This document shows, one piece after another, positions 8,528-22,264 of a DNA stretch of 64,000 nt. The notes below the pieces were generated by a model, which made no database searches, had not been told where the DNA came from, and saw only the letters and a program-made list of their open reading frames with translations. Numbering within the stretch: position 1 is the first letter of the stretch; each line of letters opens with the position of its first letter. A program made the position numbers and the translations under genes. The DNA comes from Qipengyuania citrea. GTDB taxonomy: Bacteria; Pseudomonadota; Alphaproteobacteria; Sphingomonadales; Sphingomonadaceae. Where the stretch lies: contig NZ_JALJZT010000002.1 in the NCBI RefSeq assembly GCF_024171405.1, positions 2,604,001-2,668,000 on the forward strand, written 5' to 3'.

Positions 8528-9250
8528 TCAGGCGACGGCAAAGCCGACGAGCTGGTAACCGACGAGCATGAAGCCGGCGGCCATGAGAACGGTGTTGGCT
8601 GCGAAGGCGTGGCGCATGAAGCTTCCCGTCCGGCGCCAGAATCCCATCAGGATAAGGATCATGCCGAGTGCGAGAAGCTGCCCGATCTCCACTCCCACGT
8701 TGAATGCGAGAAGATTGGGAACGAGACCGTCTTCCGCGATATCGAACTCGATGATCTTCGTGGCCAGACCGAAGCCATGGAAGAACCCGAAGACGAGCGT
8801 CGCCGCCTTGGTGCTGGGTTGGAAACCGAACCAGCGCTGGAAGGCTCCAAGGTTGTCCATCGCCTTGTAGACCACGGACAGGCCGATGATGGCATCGATG
8901 AGATAGGCGTTGGCAGAAATACCGGTCAGGACGCCGAACAACAGAGTGGTGGAATGGCCGATCGCGAAAAGCGTCACATAGATTCCGACGTCCTTCAGCC
9001 TGTAGAGGAAGAAGATCACACCGAAGAGGAAAAGAAGGTGATCGTAGCCGGTGACCATGTGCTTGGCACCCAGGTAGATGAAGGGCAGGATCAGCGTGCC
9101 GCTGCTTTCTTGGATATAGCCCTTGTCGCCTTCTGCGACATTGTGGGCCCAGGCCTCGGCTCCGGAAGCGAGGAATATCAGCAGAACAGCCAACAGCGCG
9201 AACAGGCGCGTCAGTGTCTGGGCCGGAAGTTTCTTCGTCAGTTGCATCAT
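8528..9250 (-). CDS. HupE/UreJ family metal permease
   Basis: This is a 240-residue protein with an N-terminal signal-like span ending AEAWAH and six or seven further spans. The family motif is clear: LGAKHMVTGYDHLLFLFGV, with His and Asp that bind Ni/Co in HupE-type permeases, followed by FAIGHSTTL and VFGFFHGFGLA. GGAGA lies about 5 nt before the first of two adjacent ATGs. HupE/UreJ proteins carry nickel or cobalt across the inner membrane. Within a czc-like efflux operon it may handle periplasmic metal rather than feed hydrogenase or urease, which are absent here. Confidence 0.85.
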   Translation of the reverse strand: MMQLTKKLPAQTLTRLFALLAVLLIFLASGAEAWAHNVAEGDKGYIQESSGTLILPFIYLGAKHMVTGYDHLLFLFGVIFFLYRLKDVGIYVTLFAIGHSTTLLFGVLTGISANAYLIDAIIGLSVVYKAMDNLGAFQRWFGFQPSTKAATLVFGFFHGFGLATKIIEFDIAEDGLVPNLLAFNVGVEIGQLLALGMILILMGFWRRTGSFMRHAFAANTVLMAAGFMLVGYQLVGFAVA

Positions 9251-9315
9251 CTATTTCTCCGATTGCAGGGGAGGACCGCCTGCGGGATCGCTCCACGCGG
9301 ACGGCCCGACCGTCT

Positions 9316-13732
<4,417 letters not shown>

Positions 13733-13734
13733 GA

Positions 13735-14958
13735 TCAGTATCCCCCAACAATTTCGATGAAGCGGCCAGTCAGTCGATCGTAATCGACCTTGGCCTGATG
13801 ATATTCCGCCAGAGCGTCGACGAACCGCACCCGGGCGTCGTGCAAGGCCGTCTGGGCGAGGGACACATCGAGGAAGGTAAACCCTCCCCGATTGTAGCCA
13901 GCCCTCACCTCCCGGAGCGTCTGTTCCGCTCCAGGAACGACCGCCTCCTGTATCGCTTCGGCCTCATGACGGGCCTCTTCGACACGCTCAGCGGCCAATG
14001 CGATCCGTCGCCGAAGCTCGAACCGCTCCACGCCCAGGTCGGCCTCGACCTGCCGCTGCTCCGCAGCTGCGCGATCGATATTGGCACGGTTCAGAGCGCG
14101 ATTAGGAAGGGGCAGTGAGAACCCGGCAACGAGAGCAACATCCCCGTTGCCGAAGACACGTGGTCCAGCGAAGACGGTTGGGTCGGTGCGAGAATTGGCC
14201 CGCTGAAGTCGATAGTTCGCGTCTGCACGATCGCGGCGTGCTTCGAATACCGCGAGATCGACCGGCGTCAGATCGACCGGCCCGACTACGACCTCTGATG
14301 GATCGAGAAAGCCGGTAGTCACGACGTCCATCCCTTCGGGATCACCGCCGGTCAGCAGGGCCAAGCGTGCCAAGGCCGCCGTGTAGGCGTGCTCGGCCAG
14401 ACCGAGGTCTACACGGGCCTCTGCCAACTGCGTGCGGACGCGTGTGCCGGCAAACAGAGGATCGCGTGCTTCGTCGACCCTTCGCTGGACCTCCTTGGCG
14501 AGCGTCTCGGCAATCTCGACCCTGCTCTTGGCCAGCTCAAGGGTCAGCGCGGCGGATTGGGCCTCGACATACAGCTCCTGAACCTCGCGCGCGAGATCCA
14601 GGCGCCTGACCAGGGCCTCGGCTTCAGCCAATTCGATGTCACCCATGGCCACGCCGACCCGGGCAGCGCGCTTGCCGCCACGCTCAATGCGCTGGTTGTA
14701 GGTTCCGTCGACCTGCCACTGTGAGAAGCCGGGCGTCCCGATGTTCTCTACTGTCCCATCAATGGACGGCGCAGGCCGGGTGTCGGCAGCTGCTCTGGCC
14801 GCATCCAGAACATCGAGGCGCGCGGCGACCGCTTCGCCTTGGGGTGAGTGAGCGACCGCGTTTCGGACGGCCTCTTCTAGGGTGAACGTTTGGGCTGATG
14901 CCGCGTTCGCCCACAGCAACGTGGCCGCCAAAAGGGCGGCACGCGTGGACACGTGCAT
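13735..14958 (-). CDS. czcC: TolC-family outer membrane channel (CzcC-like)
   Basis: The protein has 407 residues: a cleavable signal peptide (MHVSTRAALLAATLLWANAASA), then long helical repeats typical of the outer-membrane efflux protein family. The repeats EAVRNAVAHSPQGEAVAARLDVLDAAR and EVQRRVDEARDPLFAGTRV recur in the second half (LRRRIALAAERVEEARHEAE). A trimer would form the outer-membrane exit duct for the CzcBA pump. It is encoded 2 bp before the adaptor and 61 bp after the His-rich small gene. Confidence 0.92.
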   Translation of the reverse strand: MHVSTRAALLAATLLWANAASAQTFTLEEAVRNAVAHSPQGEAVAARLDVLDAARAAADTRPAPSIDGTVENIGTPGFSQWQVDGTYNQRIERGGKRAARVGVAMGDIELAEAEALVRRLDLAREVQELYVEAQSAALTLELAKSRVEIAETLAKEVQRRVDEARDPLFAGTRVRTQLAEARVDLGLAEHAYTAALARLALLTGGDPEGMDVVTTGFLDPSEVVVGPVDLTPVDLAVFEARRDRADANYRLQRANSRTDPTVFAGPRVFGNGDVALVAGFSLPLPNRALNRANIDRAAAEQRQVEADLGVERFELRRRIALAAERVEEARHEAEAIQEAVVPGAEQTLREVRAGYNRGGFTFLDVSLAQTALHDARVRFVDALAEYHQAKVDYDRLTGRFIEIVGGY

Positions 14959-15019
14959 GATAAATTACTCCTGATCATCTGAACGAAAAGCAGCCCGAAA
15001 ACCGGGCCGAATTCAGAGA

Positions 15020-15373
15020 TCAGGCTGAAGGCGGTTGCGTCAGAGGGGCCGACGGATAGCCGACGAGGGGGGCAGATTCGCCAGGACGCAGAAGAACCCT
15101 CGAAAGCGTGCCATTCGGCACAAGCGCAGCGTCATCTGGCAAAGTGATAGAGCCATGCGAGTGAGACGCAGCATGTGGGACAAGCTCGTCCGAAGCAAAT
15201 GCGTCCGATTGCGGCTCAACCTCGACCACATCTGCGGATCTGTGGTCATGCGCGTGCGCTGCACTAACCGTATCATGCGCATGAGCCGCTTCGAGATGCG
15301 GAATCGCCCCAGGCAGCCCGCCATGCGAGACTACCAGCAGTATCAACAAAAACAGGAAGCGAACCTGGCGCAT
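15020..15373 (-). CDS. Small His-rich periplasmic protein heading the metal operon
   Basis: This is a 117-residue protein from MRQVRFLFLLILLVVSHGG, a plausible signal peptide. An in-frame ATG at 15433 would add 20 residues; neither start has a clear ribosome site. The mature part carries His clusters (HLEAAHAHD, SAAHAHDHRS, HAASHSHGS) that could bind Zn, Co, Ni or Cu. As first gene of the efflux operon it resembles CzcI/CnrX-like small periplasmic proteins in position only; I see no true homology. A metal sensor or buffer role is inference. Confidence 0.65.
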   Translation of the reverse strand: MRQVRFLFLLILLVVSHGGLPGAIPHLEAAHAHDTVSAAHAHDHRSADVVEVEPQSDAFASDELVPHAASHSHGSITLPDDAALVPNGTLSRVLLRPGESAPLVGYPSAPLTQPPSA

Positions 15374-15591
15374 CGCGCTTGCGGTATACGATTGTGCGGC
15401 GCGAAGCAAGCGTTGGAGGGCTGTGATCTGCATTCATTTTACATAACCGCAACAACCCCGGAATTCCCTGCGTGCGCACGTCGACTTTCCTCGGCGTCAA
15501 TCATGTCAGGAGTCGGGTAGTATACCGTAGCTATATTACCGGACGAGCGTGTCCGATTGCCTAACGCGACAAGCCCAGCCATCTACGTGGC

Positions 15592-18500
15592 ATGGAACTG
15601 GAAGCAATGGCGACGGCGGGAGCGGTCCTCGATATCGAATCTCTAACGGCAACGCATGAGCGGCTGTGCCGACGGCTGCGCAAGCTCGATCGAAACGCAA
15701 CTTGCGGCATGGTCGCAGGGCTTATGCTCGATCCCAGCCTTCAAGGCGGTATCCTTCGACTGGAAGTGCTCGCCCACTTGGCGGCTGCACACTGCGGTGG
15801 ACAAGAAGAACCCTCGGCTGCGCGGATCCGCGACTTCCTCAATAATGACCTCGCGCGCGGGGCCGTATGGCGTCTGGAGGATCCCTCCGAAGACGTCTTC
15901 GTCTCCAACATCACCACAGGGGCCGGCGACTTCCGCATCCTCGAAGGAACCTGGGAAGCGAACGCCGCCTATACCCAGAGCTGTCTCTCTGCGCTCAACA
16001 GCGCAATCGCAGATGGTCACGAATGGGCCCAGCACGGAATGCGTCAGGCAAACGCGTTGTTGGCAATTGGCGAGGCGGTGGCGGAGCGAGCAGGACTGCG
16101 ACGCTACCAAGCTGGTGAGGGCAAGGCGCGCGACCGATTTCGGTTCGATACCGCGAAGGCACTACGTGCATGCGCAGCTGTCACCTTCACCGAGGCGGAA
16201 CTGCGCGCGATCGGTGTGGAACCGTTCGACCTTCTCCCTTTCGACTTCTCGCGCATCGATCCGCAGCTCTTGCGGAACGAAACTATCAACTGGACGAGCC
16301 TCGAGCGGTGGCCCGTCTCGCGAACGGAAGATGGCATCGTGGTGCTGCTTCCCACGGCAATTGGCGCGGCGGTCCGCCGCCGCGCACTGGAACTCGCGAG
16401 GGATAACCAAGCGGGGGATGCTTACGAAGGACATCTAACCGAACATCAATTCTTGGGGGCGGTAGGGGACGCTGTGCGCGGACTCGACCTGAGCCCTGCC
16501 GCTCCACCCTGGTCGGATGTCCAAAGTCACTGCGTGGTCCAGTTATGCAGGTTCGATGCGGGAGCCTATTGTCAGGTCATATTCGTGCCGGACCGCCCAG
16601 ATGACGTAATCGCGGAAGGCTTCCGTTCGGTCCAGGACGTTTCAGCGCCTGTCCGAAGGCTGATGAGGCAAGCAGCGGCAGAGTGCAGCGCGCGCGATGA
16701 CTACTTGCGCGGCATGACGCTGCTGGTCTTCGGTGGACAGGGCCGCGGTGTGGTCGCCGATCACGGAAGACCTCCAGACTGCTGGCAGATCGTCGGGCTT
16801 GGTTACGACGACCTTTCGCTTCTGGCATCCGCCGGGGAGATCGATGCATTGCGCATTTTCAGGGTTCTCGAGCAGGAGGATCAACTCGCACGGCGAGGCA
16901 TCCAGCTGTTCAATCCGAATGGGTTCATGAACCTCTACGGCATGGTCGAAGAGCAGGATTTCACGCTTCTGCCCGAGCAGGTCGATCACTCGGCGCCATC
17001 CATGATCCAGATGGGAACCGATCATCTCAGCAAGCTGCGCATCCGGATTCGGCAGGCGCTCGACAAGCATAGCGTCGCTCGTCCTTCGAGAGGCTATCGG
17101 GCGGAGGTGCAGCGCCCTTCCGCGTTGCCCTTGTTCGAGGCGGCCAGCACCGAAAGCGCGTTCGTGAGCGTTGACGATCTGCGTCATGGCCACCCTGCGG
17201 TCGCAATAGAGGGCAGCAGGACAACGTGGTGGCTGACGGTAGAGGCCATTGACCCAATCACTGCCGGATCGCTCCCCTTTCGAGTATGGGACATGGCACA
17301 GAACTGGCTCATCCCGCTTGCGCCAGAACTCGAAATCCATCTGGGTGAAGAATTGCCGGGACATGTCGAGGTAGTCCTGACATTCGGACGGATTGATGAG
17401 CAGGAACTGCTGGCAGAGGAAGGAAAAATCGAGCCGCCCAATGTCTCCCTCGGCGGCGGGACGATCCGGATCTCCTGCGCGGAACCCTATCTTCGTTCTT
17501 TCGGCCAACCGGGTAATCAGGGCGACCGATGGATGGTGCGGGCGATCGCCTCGGGTGCCGCCGGCCTGGCAAACCAAGACCCGTCTGCGTGCGCTGATGC
17601 GGTGGAACGCGAGATAGTCAAGGATGACGCAGCGCGCCATCTTCACGTGTTCAACGCTGCTACGACCACGCAGATGGTGATTGCCAGTGCCGTCCATCAT
17701 CCGCTTCGGAAGGTGCAACCGGAGGTCCGGGCGTGGGCCGAAGTCGGACTGGCAAGCGTCGGTGCCGACGACGAAACGAATGTAGTTCGCGGCCTCGAAG
17801 CAACCAAGTTCCTCGCTGGTTTGGTGGACGATCTATGGGCCAGTATCCGAACGAGGCTTAAAGACCTGGACAGGGCCAACGTCATCGAGATTGCGCTTCG
17901 CCATCATCATGCGGTGGACAAGGACAGGAACCGATGGCGAACGACGGCTGCGGCGGTTCTCTCGCTCCATCCCCCCGAAGAGGGTGTCCGGGTCGCCATC
18001 AACCTTGAAAGCGAGCGAGCCGAAGCGGGACTGTGCTCACGGGTCCTGGCTGAAATGGCGCTGTGCACCTCGCCTACGGAGCATGGGCGCGAGTGCTCGG
18101 TCTACGACTTCGATCAGATGATGGCGGAAATCTCCTTGATGAATGCGATCGCGTCCCGAAGTGACGAGATCCACCATGGCTTCGCTTCCGAACTCGCGGT
18201 GATGCCGAATGGCACACTCCGCTTCGAAAACGATTTCGCCGAACAAGTTCATACCCCTTACCTGCGTGCATCGTCCCAGGAGCAATTCGAAGCCGCTGCT
18301 GGCGATTACGCTGATATATATCGACGTGCAGAACCATTGGAGCGGGACGAGTATGCGGAAAAGAGGGACGCGGCATTCGATGCAGCGTTCCTGGCCGAAT
18401 ACGGCGTCGATCCCTTGGGCATGGCCGACATGGTGTCATTCGTCGGTCTGATCGCACTCGAACGAGGCGGAGACATCGTGCGGATGCGTCGTTCCGAACT

Positions 18501-19308
18501 GGTCCAGCTAGCCAAGGACAGGCTCGAAATCGATCGAGACGGAATTGGTGCTCTTCTCGATGCATGGTCGCTGCGACCTCGGCCCAAGTGGGACGAGAAG
18601 AAGCCCGAGGGCGCGACCGCCAGGGACTGGTGGCCGTGGCGCCATGCGCGCCGCCTCAGCCTTCTGGCGCGGCCGGTCATAAATCTCGACGGTAGAGACG
18701 ATCCCGAACTTGTGCTGTCCCCAATCCTCCTGGACCATGCCCTGACCTACGCTCTGCGTGCGCATTCGGGCGGACTGCCCGTCGATTTCTATCGCAGTGA
18801 TGAGATGCGGAGCTGGATAGGCGCTGTCATTGACGAGAGGGGGCACGCGTTCAACCAGAAGGTCAGAGACGACCTTGAAGCAATGGGGCTGGAGGCAATC
18901 GCCGAGGTCGATATGACGCGGCTGGGAGGCACGAAGCGAAACGGCGACGTCGATGTGTTGGCCTGGCGACCCGCTGACGGCCGCGTCTTCGCCATAGAAT
19001 GCAAACGTCTCCGCGCCGACCGGACGGTCGGCGAAATCGCCGAACGCCTCTCGGAATATTCACCGAGGTCGGCGGAGGGCGCAAAAAGGGGGCCGACGGT
19101 CAAGCACACGGACCGCATTGCGGTGTTGAGGGATCATCTCGAAGACCTAGCGAAAGTCACCCGCCTGGAGGCCGGGGATGTCTCTCTGGTATCCGCGCTC
19201 GTCACGTCGTCACTGGTCCCGATGCAATTCAATGCCGCCTTGCGACAGGCCTTCGACGTCATCACATCGGTCGCGGATCTCTCGCCCTTCGTCGCTTCTC
19301 GACGCTGA
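15592..19308 (+). CDS. Large protein with C-terminal PD-(D/E)XK-like motif
   Basis: This is a 1238-residue protein that I cannot assign to a named family. Most of it is mixed alpha/beta with no membrane span or Walker motif. Near the C-terminus, GDVDVLAWRPADG...FAIECKRLR gives D1121, E1136 and K1138, the D-(X)n-ExK core of restriction-endonuclease-like folds; a basic RLRADRTVGE helix follows. The preceding segment (HAFNQKVRDDLEAMGL) fits the start of such a domain. Size, solitary location and mobile setting resemble single-gene nuclease defence proteins, but the role is inferred. It is transcribed alone, divergent from the metal operon, with 158-218 bp between them. A second in-frame ATG lies at 15607. 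Confidence 0.75.
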   Translation: MELEAMATAGAVLDIESLTATHERLCRRLRKLDRNATCGMVAGLMLDPSLQGGILRLEVLAHLAAAHCGGQEEPSAARIRDFLNNDLARGAVWRLEDPSEDVFVSNITTGAGDFRILEGTWEANAAYTQSCLSALNSAIADGHEWAQHGMRQANALLAIGEAVAERAGLRRYQAGEGKARDRFRFDTAKALRACAAVTFTEAELRAIGVEPFDLLPFDFSRIDPQLLRNETINWTSLERWPVSRTEDGIVVLLPTAIGAAVRRRALELARDNQAGDAYEGHLTEHQFLGAVGDAVRGLDLSPAAPPWSDVQSHCVVQLCRFDAGAYCQVIFVPDRPDDVIAEGFRSVQDVSAPVRRLMRQAAAECSARDDYLRGMTLLVFGGQGRGVVADHGRPPDCWQIVGLGYDDLSLLASAGEIDALRIFRVLEQEDQLARRGIQLFNPNGFMNLYGMVEEQDFTLLPEQVDHSAPSMIQMGTDHLSKLRIRIRQALDKHSVARPSRGYRAEVQRPSALPLFEAASTESAFVSVDDLRHGHPAVAIEGSRTTWWLTVEAIDPITAGSLPFRVWDMAQNWLIPLAPELEIHLGEELPGHVEVVLTFGRIDEQELLAEEGKIEPPNVSLGGGTIRISCAEPYLRSFGQPGNQGDRWMVRAIASGAAGLANQDPSACADAVEREIVKDDAARHLHVFNAATTTQMVIASAVHHPLRKVQPEVRAWAEVGLASVGADDETNVVRGLEATKFLAGLVDDLWASIRTRLKDLDRANVIEIALRHHHAVDKDRNRWRTTAAAVLSLHPPEEGVRVAINLESERAEAGLCSRVLAEMALCTSPTEHGRECSVYDFDQMMAEISLMNAIASRSDEIHHGFASELAVMPNGTLRFENDFAEQVHTPYLRASSQEQFEAAAGDYADIYRRAEPLERDEYAEKRDAAFDAAFLAEYGVDPLGMADMVSFVGLIALERGGDIVRMRRSELVQLAKDRLEIDRDGIGALLDAWSLRPRPKWDEKKPEGATARDWWPWRHARRLSLLARPVINLDGRDDPELVLSPILLDHALTYALRAHSGGLPVDFYRSDEMRSWIGAVIDERGHAFNQKVRDDLEAMGLEAIAEVDMTRLGGTKRNGDVDVLAWRPADGRVFAIECKRLRADRTVGEIAERLSEYSPRSAEGAKRGPTVKHTDRIAVLRDHLEDLAKVTRLEAGDVSLVSALVTSSLVPMQFNAALRQAFDVITSVADLSPFVASRR

Positions 19309-19347
19309 CGGTGAAACCGGCTCGCCATTACGCGGATAGCCCGCTTC

Positions 19348-20043
19348 CTAATGCCCCTTGCCAGTCTCGTCGGTTGTCCCTGCAGAGCCGATATGGATTG
19401 CACCGCCCGCCAGGTATTCGGAGGGGAAACCAGCTGCCGCGACGATGTCGCTTCCGTTTCGCCCAACAGGCGTCGCTTCGAGATCCAGCGCGGTTGCGAT
19501 CATCGTGATGATACCGAGAAGTGCCCCAGCGTCCCGCCAGAACAGCGATTCCCAATTTCGGTAACACGCTTCGTAGCGTCGACGATCACCGATGAATTGA
19601 AGGGTGATCCCGTGCTTCGAGCTCAAAATCTCGTCTATCTCGTTCCGATTGAGCGAGACGGCGGTTTCGAAAGAGGAGGAGCTCCGAAGTTCGTGTGCTT
19701 CAGGATCATATAATCCGCACCAAGGCGAGCCGTCGATGGGAAGACAGGCGATGCCGAGCGAGTGGAGACCCCCTGCGGACGGGGCCGCGCGGCTCTCCCA
19801 CTCGCCGAATCTCGAATTATTGTTCCGTTCTCGAAGAAGCATAGCATGCCACAGAACAGAGGACAGTTCGCGCTCGCTGACAGAACCTCCCAGCGCGGAG
19901 CCGCGCCTAGCCAATACCTCGAAGAAATTGTCAGAACCGGTCAGGATCCGCCGGGTCAGAGGAATGACGTGCTCGAACGCCGGCCAGGATCTCGTCGGAG
20001 CTTCTACGCCCGCGACCGGTCGAGGCTCGTCAAAGATCCCCAT
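19348..20043 (-). CDS. SagB/ThcOx-like nitroreductase-fold protein
   Basis: This 231-residue protein has the pattern of SagB/McbC-type flavin oxidoreductases: an entry helix (ERELSSVLWHAMLLRERN), the substrate/FMN segment SRAAPSAGGLHSL, and a late helix RNWESLFWRDAGALLGIITM followed by LDLEATPVG. Relatives oxidise azolines to azoles in peptide natural products or reduce other small substrates with FMN. It is the last gene of a five-gene minus-strand cassette with a QueC-like protein, whose end it overlaps by 14 nt, a kinase-deoxyribosyltransferase fusion and an OGG-type glycosylase. That suggests redox chemistry on a nucleobase-derived group or a protein conjugate. The substrate is unknown. 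The protein begins Met-Gly. Confidence 0.7.
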   Translation of the reverse strand: MGIFDEPRPVAGVEAPTRSWPAFEHVIPLTRRILTGSDNFFEVLARRGSALGGSVSERELSSVLWHAMLLRERNNNSRFGEWESRAAPSAGGLHSLGIACLPIDGSPWCGLYDPEAHELRSSSSFETAVSLNRNEIDEILSSKHGITLQFIGDRRRYEACYRNWESLFWRDAGALLGIITMIATALDLEATPVGRNGSDIVAAAGFPSEYLAGGAIHIGSAGTTDETGKGH

Positions 20044-20620
20044 ATACGTTCGCGATCACTTCCACGTTCTTGTAGCAGCCCCTGCAGTCGCCGCAGGCCA
20101 GATCGCCCCTGTGACAGGAATGCGCCCATGCCAGGACGGATCGCGGAACCTTCGACTTCACGATCAGCTCTTCGGTGGACATCCCGATCGCGGGCGCTGT
20201 CACGTTCAGGCCTCCCTCTTGCCCGGACATCAACCGGTCCAGGTCTTCGAAGAACCGGGGAAGGCCATCGGCATGCGAACCGTCGCCTCGAACCGCTCCG
20301 AATATCAGCTCCGTTACGCCCAATTGAACGGCTTTCATGCCGGCCAATGTTGCCAGCAGCTGATTTCGGAATGGCCACCATTCGGGAACCGGCGCCAGTT
20401 GGTGCGGCGCGTCGCCCGCCATGTCGCCCGAGCCAAGCTCGGGACATCTCGCTTCGATGACCGTATGCCCGATGCCCAGCTCCTCGCATACCTGACGCGA
20501 GGTTCGCGTTTCGGCGATCGCTGCAAGCTGTCCGTAATCGACGGTGATGGCTTGCTCGGGCCTCAGCCACCAAGCAAGCGCAATCGAATCCATGCCGCCC
20601 GAGAGAAGCAGTCCCTTCAT
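20030..20620 (-). CDS. QueC-like 7-cyano-7-deazaguanine synthase homologue
   Basis: The protein has 196 residues. The PP-loop ATPase motif LLLSGGMDSIALA is intact, as is the C-terminal zinc site (CHRGDLACGDCRGC, spacing C-x6-C-x2-C-x2-C) of QueC proteins. QueC activates a carboxylate on 7-deazaguanine with ATP and adds ammonia. The start ATG overlaps the stop of the upstream gene (ATGA). No queD, queE or folE lies nearby, so it is not part of a queuosine pathway operon. QueC-like proteins also occur in the Qat defence system and in type IV CBASS, where one helps attach a deazaguanine to a protein N-terminus. A similar specialised role here is inference. Confidence 0.85.
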   Translation of the reverse strand: MKGLLLSGGMDSIALAWWLRPEQAITVDYGQLAAIAETRTSRQVCEELGIGHTVIEARCPELGSGDMAGDAPHQLAPVPEWWPFRNQLLATLAGMKAVQLGVTELIFGAVRGDGSHADGLPRFFEDLDRLMSGQEGGLNVTAPAIGMSTEELIVKSKVPRSVLAWAHSCHRGDLACGDCRGCYKNVEVIANVYGDL

Positions 20621-21807
20621 GCCAGCGCCCAGATCGAATGGTAGATGGCGGTCACGAGATCCGATACGATCAGGCACCCGCTGCCCTCTGGCATCTTGGC
20701 ATCCTCGTCGCGCATGTTCTGGGCTAGGCAGATGACGGGCTTGCCTTTCGCCACCGCATATCCAACCTCGAATATCGTCCCTGGATCTGAACCGCTGAGG
20801 ACTGCCAACACGACATCGGCTTGGTCCAGTCCTTCGAGGTCTCGCAGCGCGACCTCCTGCGCCGTTCCCAAGCCAACATCGTGCAACGGCGAGAAAACGC
20901 CAACGCCCATGTCGAGCAGACGCTGCCTGATCTCCTCGACGAGCCAGAGGTCAGCCAAAGTGAAGAACGGTGCTGCGATGTAAACCCGTCCGCTCGACGG
21001 CGTGACGGGCGAGAGGTCCAGCGCCGCGAGTTCCTTCTTCGCGGGGATCGGCAATGAGCGGGTCGATGCATATACGGATACCGACCTCGAAGCGAGATCG
21101 GCAGCTTCCGTGGGTTCCAGGCCATCGCATGCCCAAAACTTTGTGAAAGCAGCCGAGAAGACATCCCCGGTGCCCAGCTTCCATACCGTGTCGCTGCGGT
21201 AGGCAGGAACCCGGGTTCGCGAAGTTCGCGTCGCGACTATCGCTCCATGACCGCCAAGCTTGAGAACCACGATGCTGGCATCCTGCTTCTCGATCAATGC
21301 TTCGACCATGCGTTCGGGCTCGGTCTCGTTCGTCAGCCGCCTTGCCTCGAAAGCGTTGAGGATGAGGGCGAGCTCGTCTGCCGTGGATCCATTCTCGTGG
21401 AACGGCCGGGGATCGAAGGCCGATTGCGGGTCGTAAACTGCCCGGCGGGCTGTCACCCTCGCATCCCCTTCGAGCATTCCGAACCGTAGAACGACGTCGC
21501 CGCTGACTTCGATCGGTGGGTGGACGCTAATGGAATCGGGCCGAGGTGCGATCCTGGGCTCATCGAGAGAATGGATATATCGAAAACTCACCGCATCCCG
21601 GACCTCGGGGCCTTCGATCGGGAAACCATAGATGGCCGACAGGTTTTCCAGCCCATCTGCCAACGCCGATGACCGATAGGTGACGAGCTTCAGATCATCG
21701 CACCAGCCCGAAAGCGCGGCTGCCGCGCGGCCGCCCGACCCGTATACATCGTTCCAGAACGGTTCGAGGCATTCCTCGGCGTAAACACCGCCGACGACAG
21801 CGGTCAT
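20617..21807 (-). CDS. PfkB-type kinase fused to nucleoside 2-deoxyribosyltransferase-like domain
   Basis: This is a 396-residue two-domain protein. Residues 1 to about 245 are a PfkB/ribokinase fold lacking a clear N-terminal GG signature but with the C-terminal signature KLGTGDVFSAAF, including the catalytic Asp. Residues from about 260 on are a nucleoside deoxyribosyltransferase-like Rossmannoid domain: RVYIAAPFFTLADLW, GVFSPLHDVGLG, LDQADVVLAVLSGSDPGTIFEVGYA, with the Asp and Glu of the NDT family. It could phosphorylate a nucleoside and cleave or exchange its glycosidic bond. The start overlaps the upstream stop (ATGA), and its own stop overlaps the QueC-like start, so these three genes are tightly coupled. 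Confidence 0.85.
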   Translation of the reverse strand: MTAVVGGVYAEECLEPFWNDVYGSGGRAAAALSGWCDDLKLVTYRSSALADGLENLSAIYGFPIEGPEVRDAVSFRYIHSLDEPRIAPRPDSISVHPPIEVSGDVVLRFGMLEGDARVTARRAVYDPQSAFDPRPFHENGSTADELALILNAFEARRLTNETEPERMVEALIEKQDASIVVLKLGGHGAIVATRTSRTRVPAYRSDTVWKLGTGDVFSAAFTKFWACDGLEPTEAADLASRSVSVYASTRSLPIPAKKELAALDLSPVTPSSGRVYIAAPFFTLADLWLVEEIRQRLLDMGVGVFSPLHDVGLGTAQEVALRDLEGLDQADVVLAVLSGSDPGTIFEVGYAVAKGKPVICLAQNMRDEDAKMPEGSGCLIVSDLVTAIYHSIWALA

Positions 21808-22184
21808 TTCGGTTCGATCCTCAAGGCAATGAGGGCGCCCGTCTTCTGGACGACCGTCGCCTTGTAGATGTGTCCGGTGCCAATGCACTGGATGATCTTC
21901 AAGTGGCCGGGGTGTGTGAGCGAACCTGCAGCTTGTCCGCCCGCGGTGCTCACCACCAAGCGATTACCGGAGGGAGTATTCTGAAGATCCACCTCAAGCA
22001 CATCGCCGACCTTCAAGCCCGAAACGACGGCTGGGACCGGACTGGAGAGAGGCGCGGTCTGGACGAAGAGACAGTCGTCAGCATCGGAGCCCCCACCCGC
22101 TCCGGATCCGCTACCAGGTGAGCCACCGCTGCCGATCGAATTGCGATTGTGATCCGTTCCCGAATCCGGCCCTCTTCCAGACAT
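21804..22184 (-). CDS. Gly/Ser-rich-tailed small beta protein of the QueC cassette
   Basis: The protein has 126 residues. AAGGGAGA lies 6 nt before the ATG, which fixes this start. The first 36 residues are a low-complexity Gly/Ser/Asp tail (SGSGAGGGSD). The rest looks like a small beta-barrel (SGLKVGDVLEVDLQ, NRLVVSTAGGQAAGSL, KATVVQKTGALIALRIEP). I do not recognise the domain. It sits between the OGG-type gene (80 bp upstream) and the kinase-NDT fusion, overlapping the latter, so it belongs to the cassette. A flexible glycine-rich N-terminus could be an attachment point for a modification made by the neighbouring enzymes. That is speculation. Confidence 0.7.
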   Translation of the reverse strand: MSGRGPDSGTDHNRNSIGSGGSPGSGSGAGGGSDADDCLFVQTAPLSSPVPAVVSGLKVGDVLEVDLQNTPSGNRLVVSTAGGQAAGSLTHPGHLKIIQCIGTGHIYKATVVQKTGALIALRIEPK

Positions 22185-22264
22185 TATACTTCTCCCTTGA
22201 AAGGAAGAATGATGTCCGGTGCGCACGCGCGTCAACCGCGAACATGTTCATTTCAGCGGAATAC

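Noticed and set aside
14993-15007. GCCCG/CGGGC hairpin before the czcC-like gene
   Set aside because: A 5-bp stem without T-run in high-GC DNA is too weak to call a terminator.
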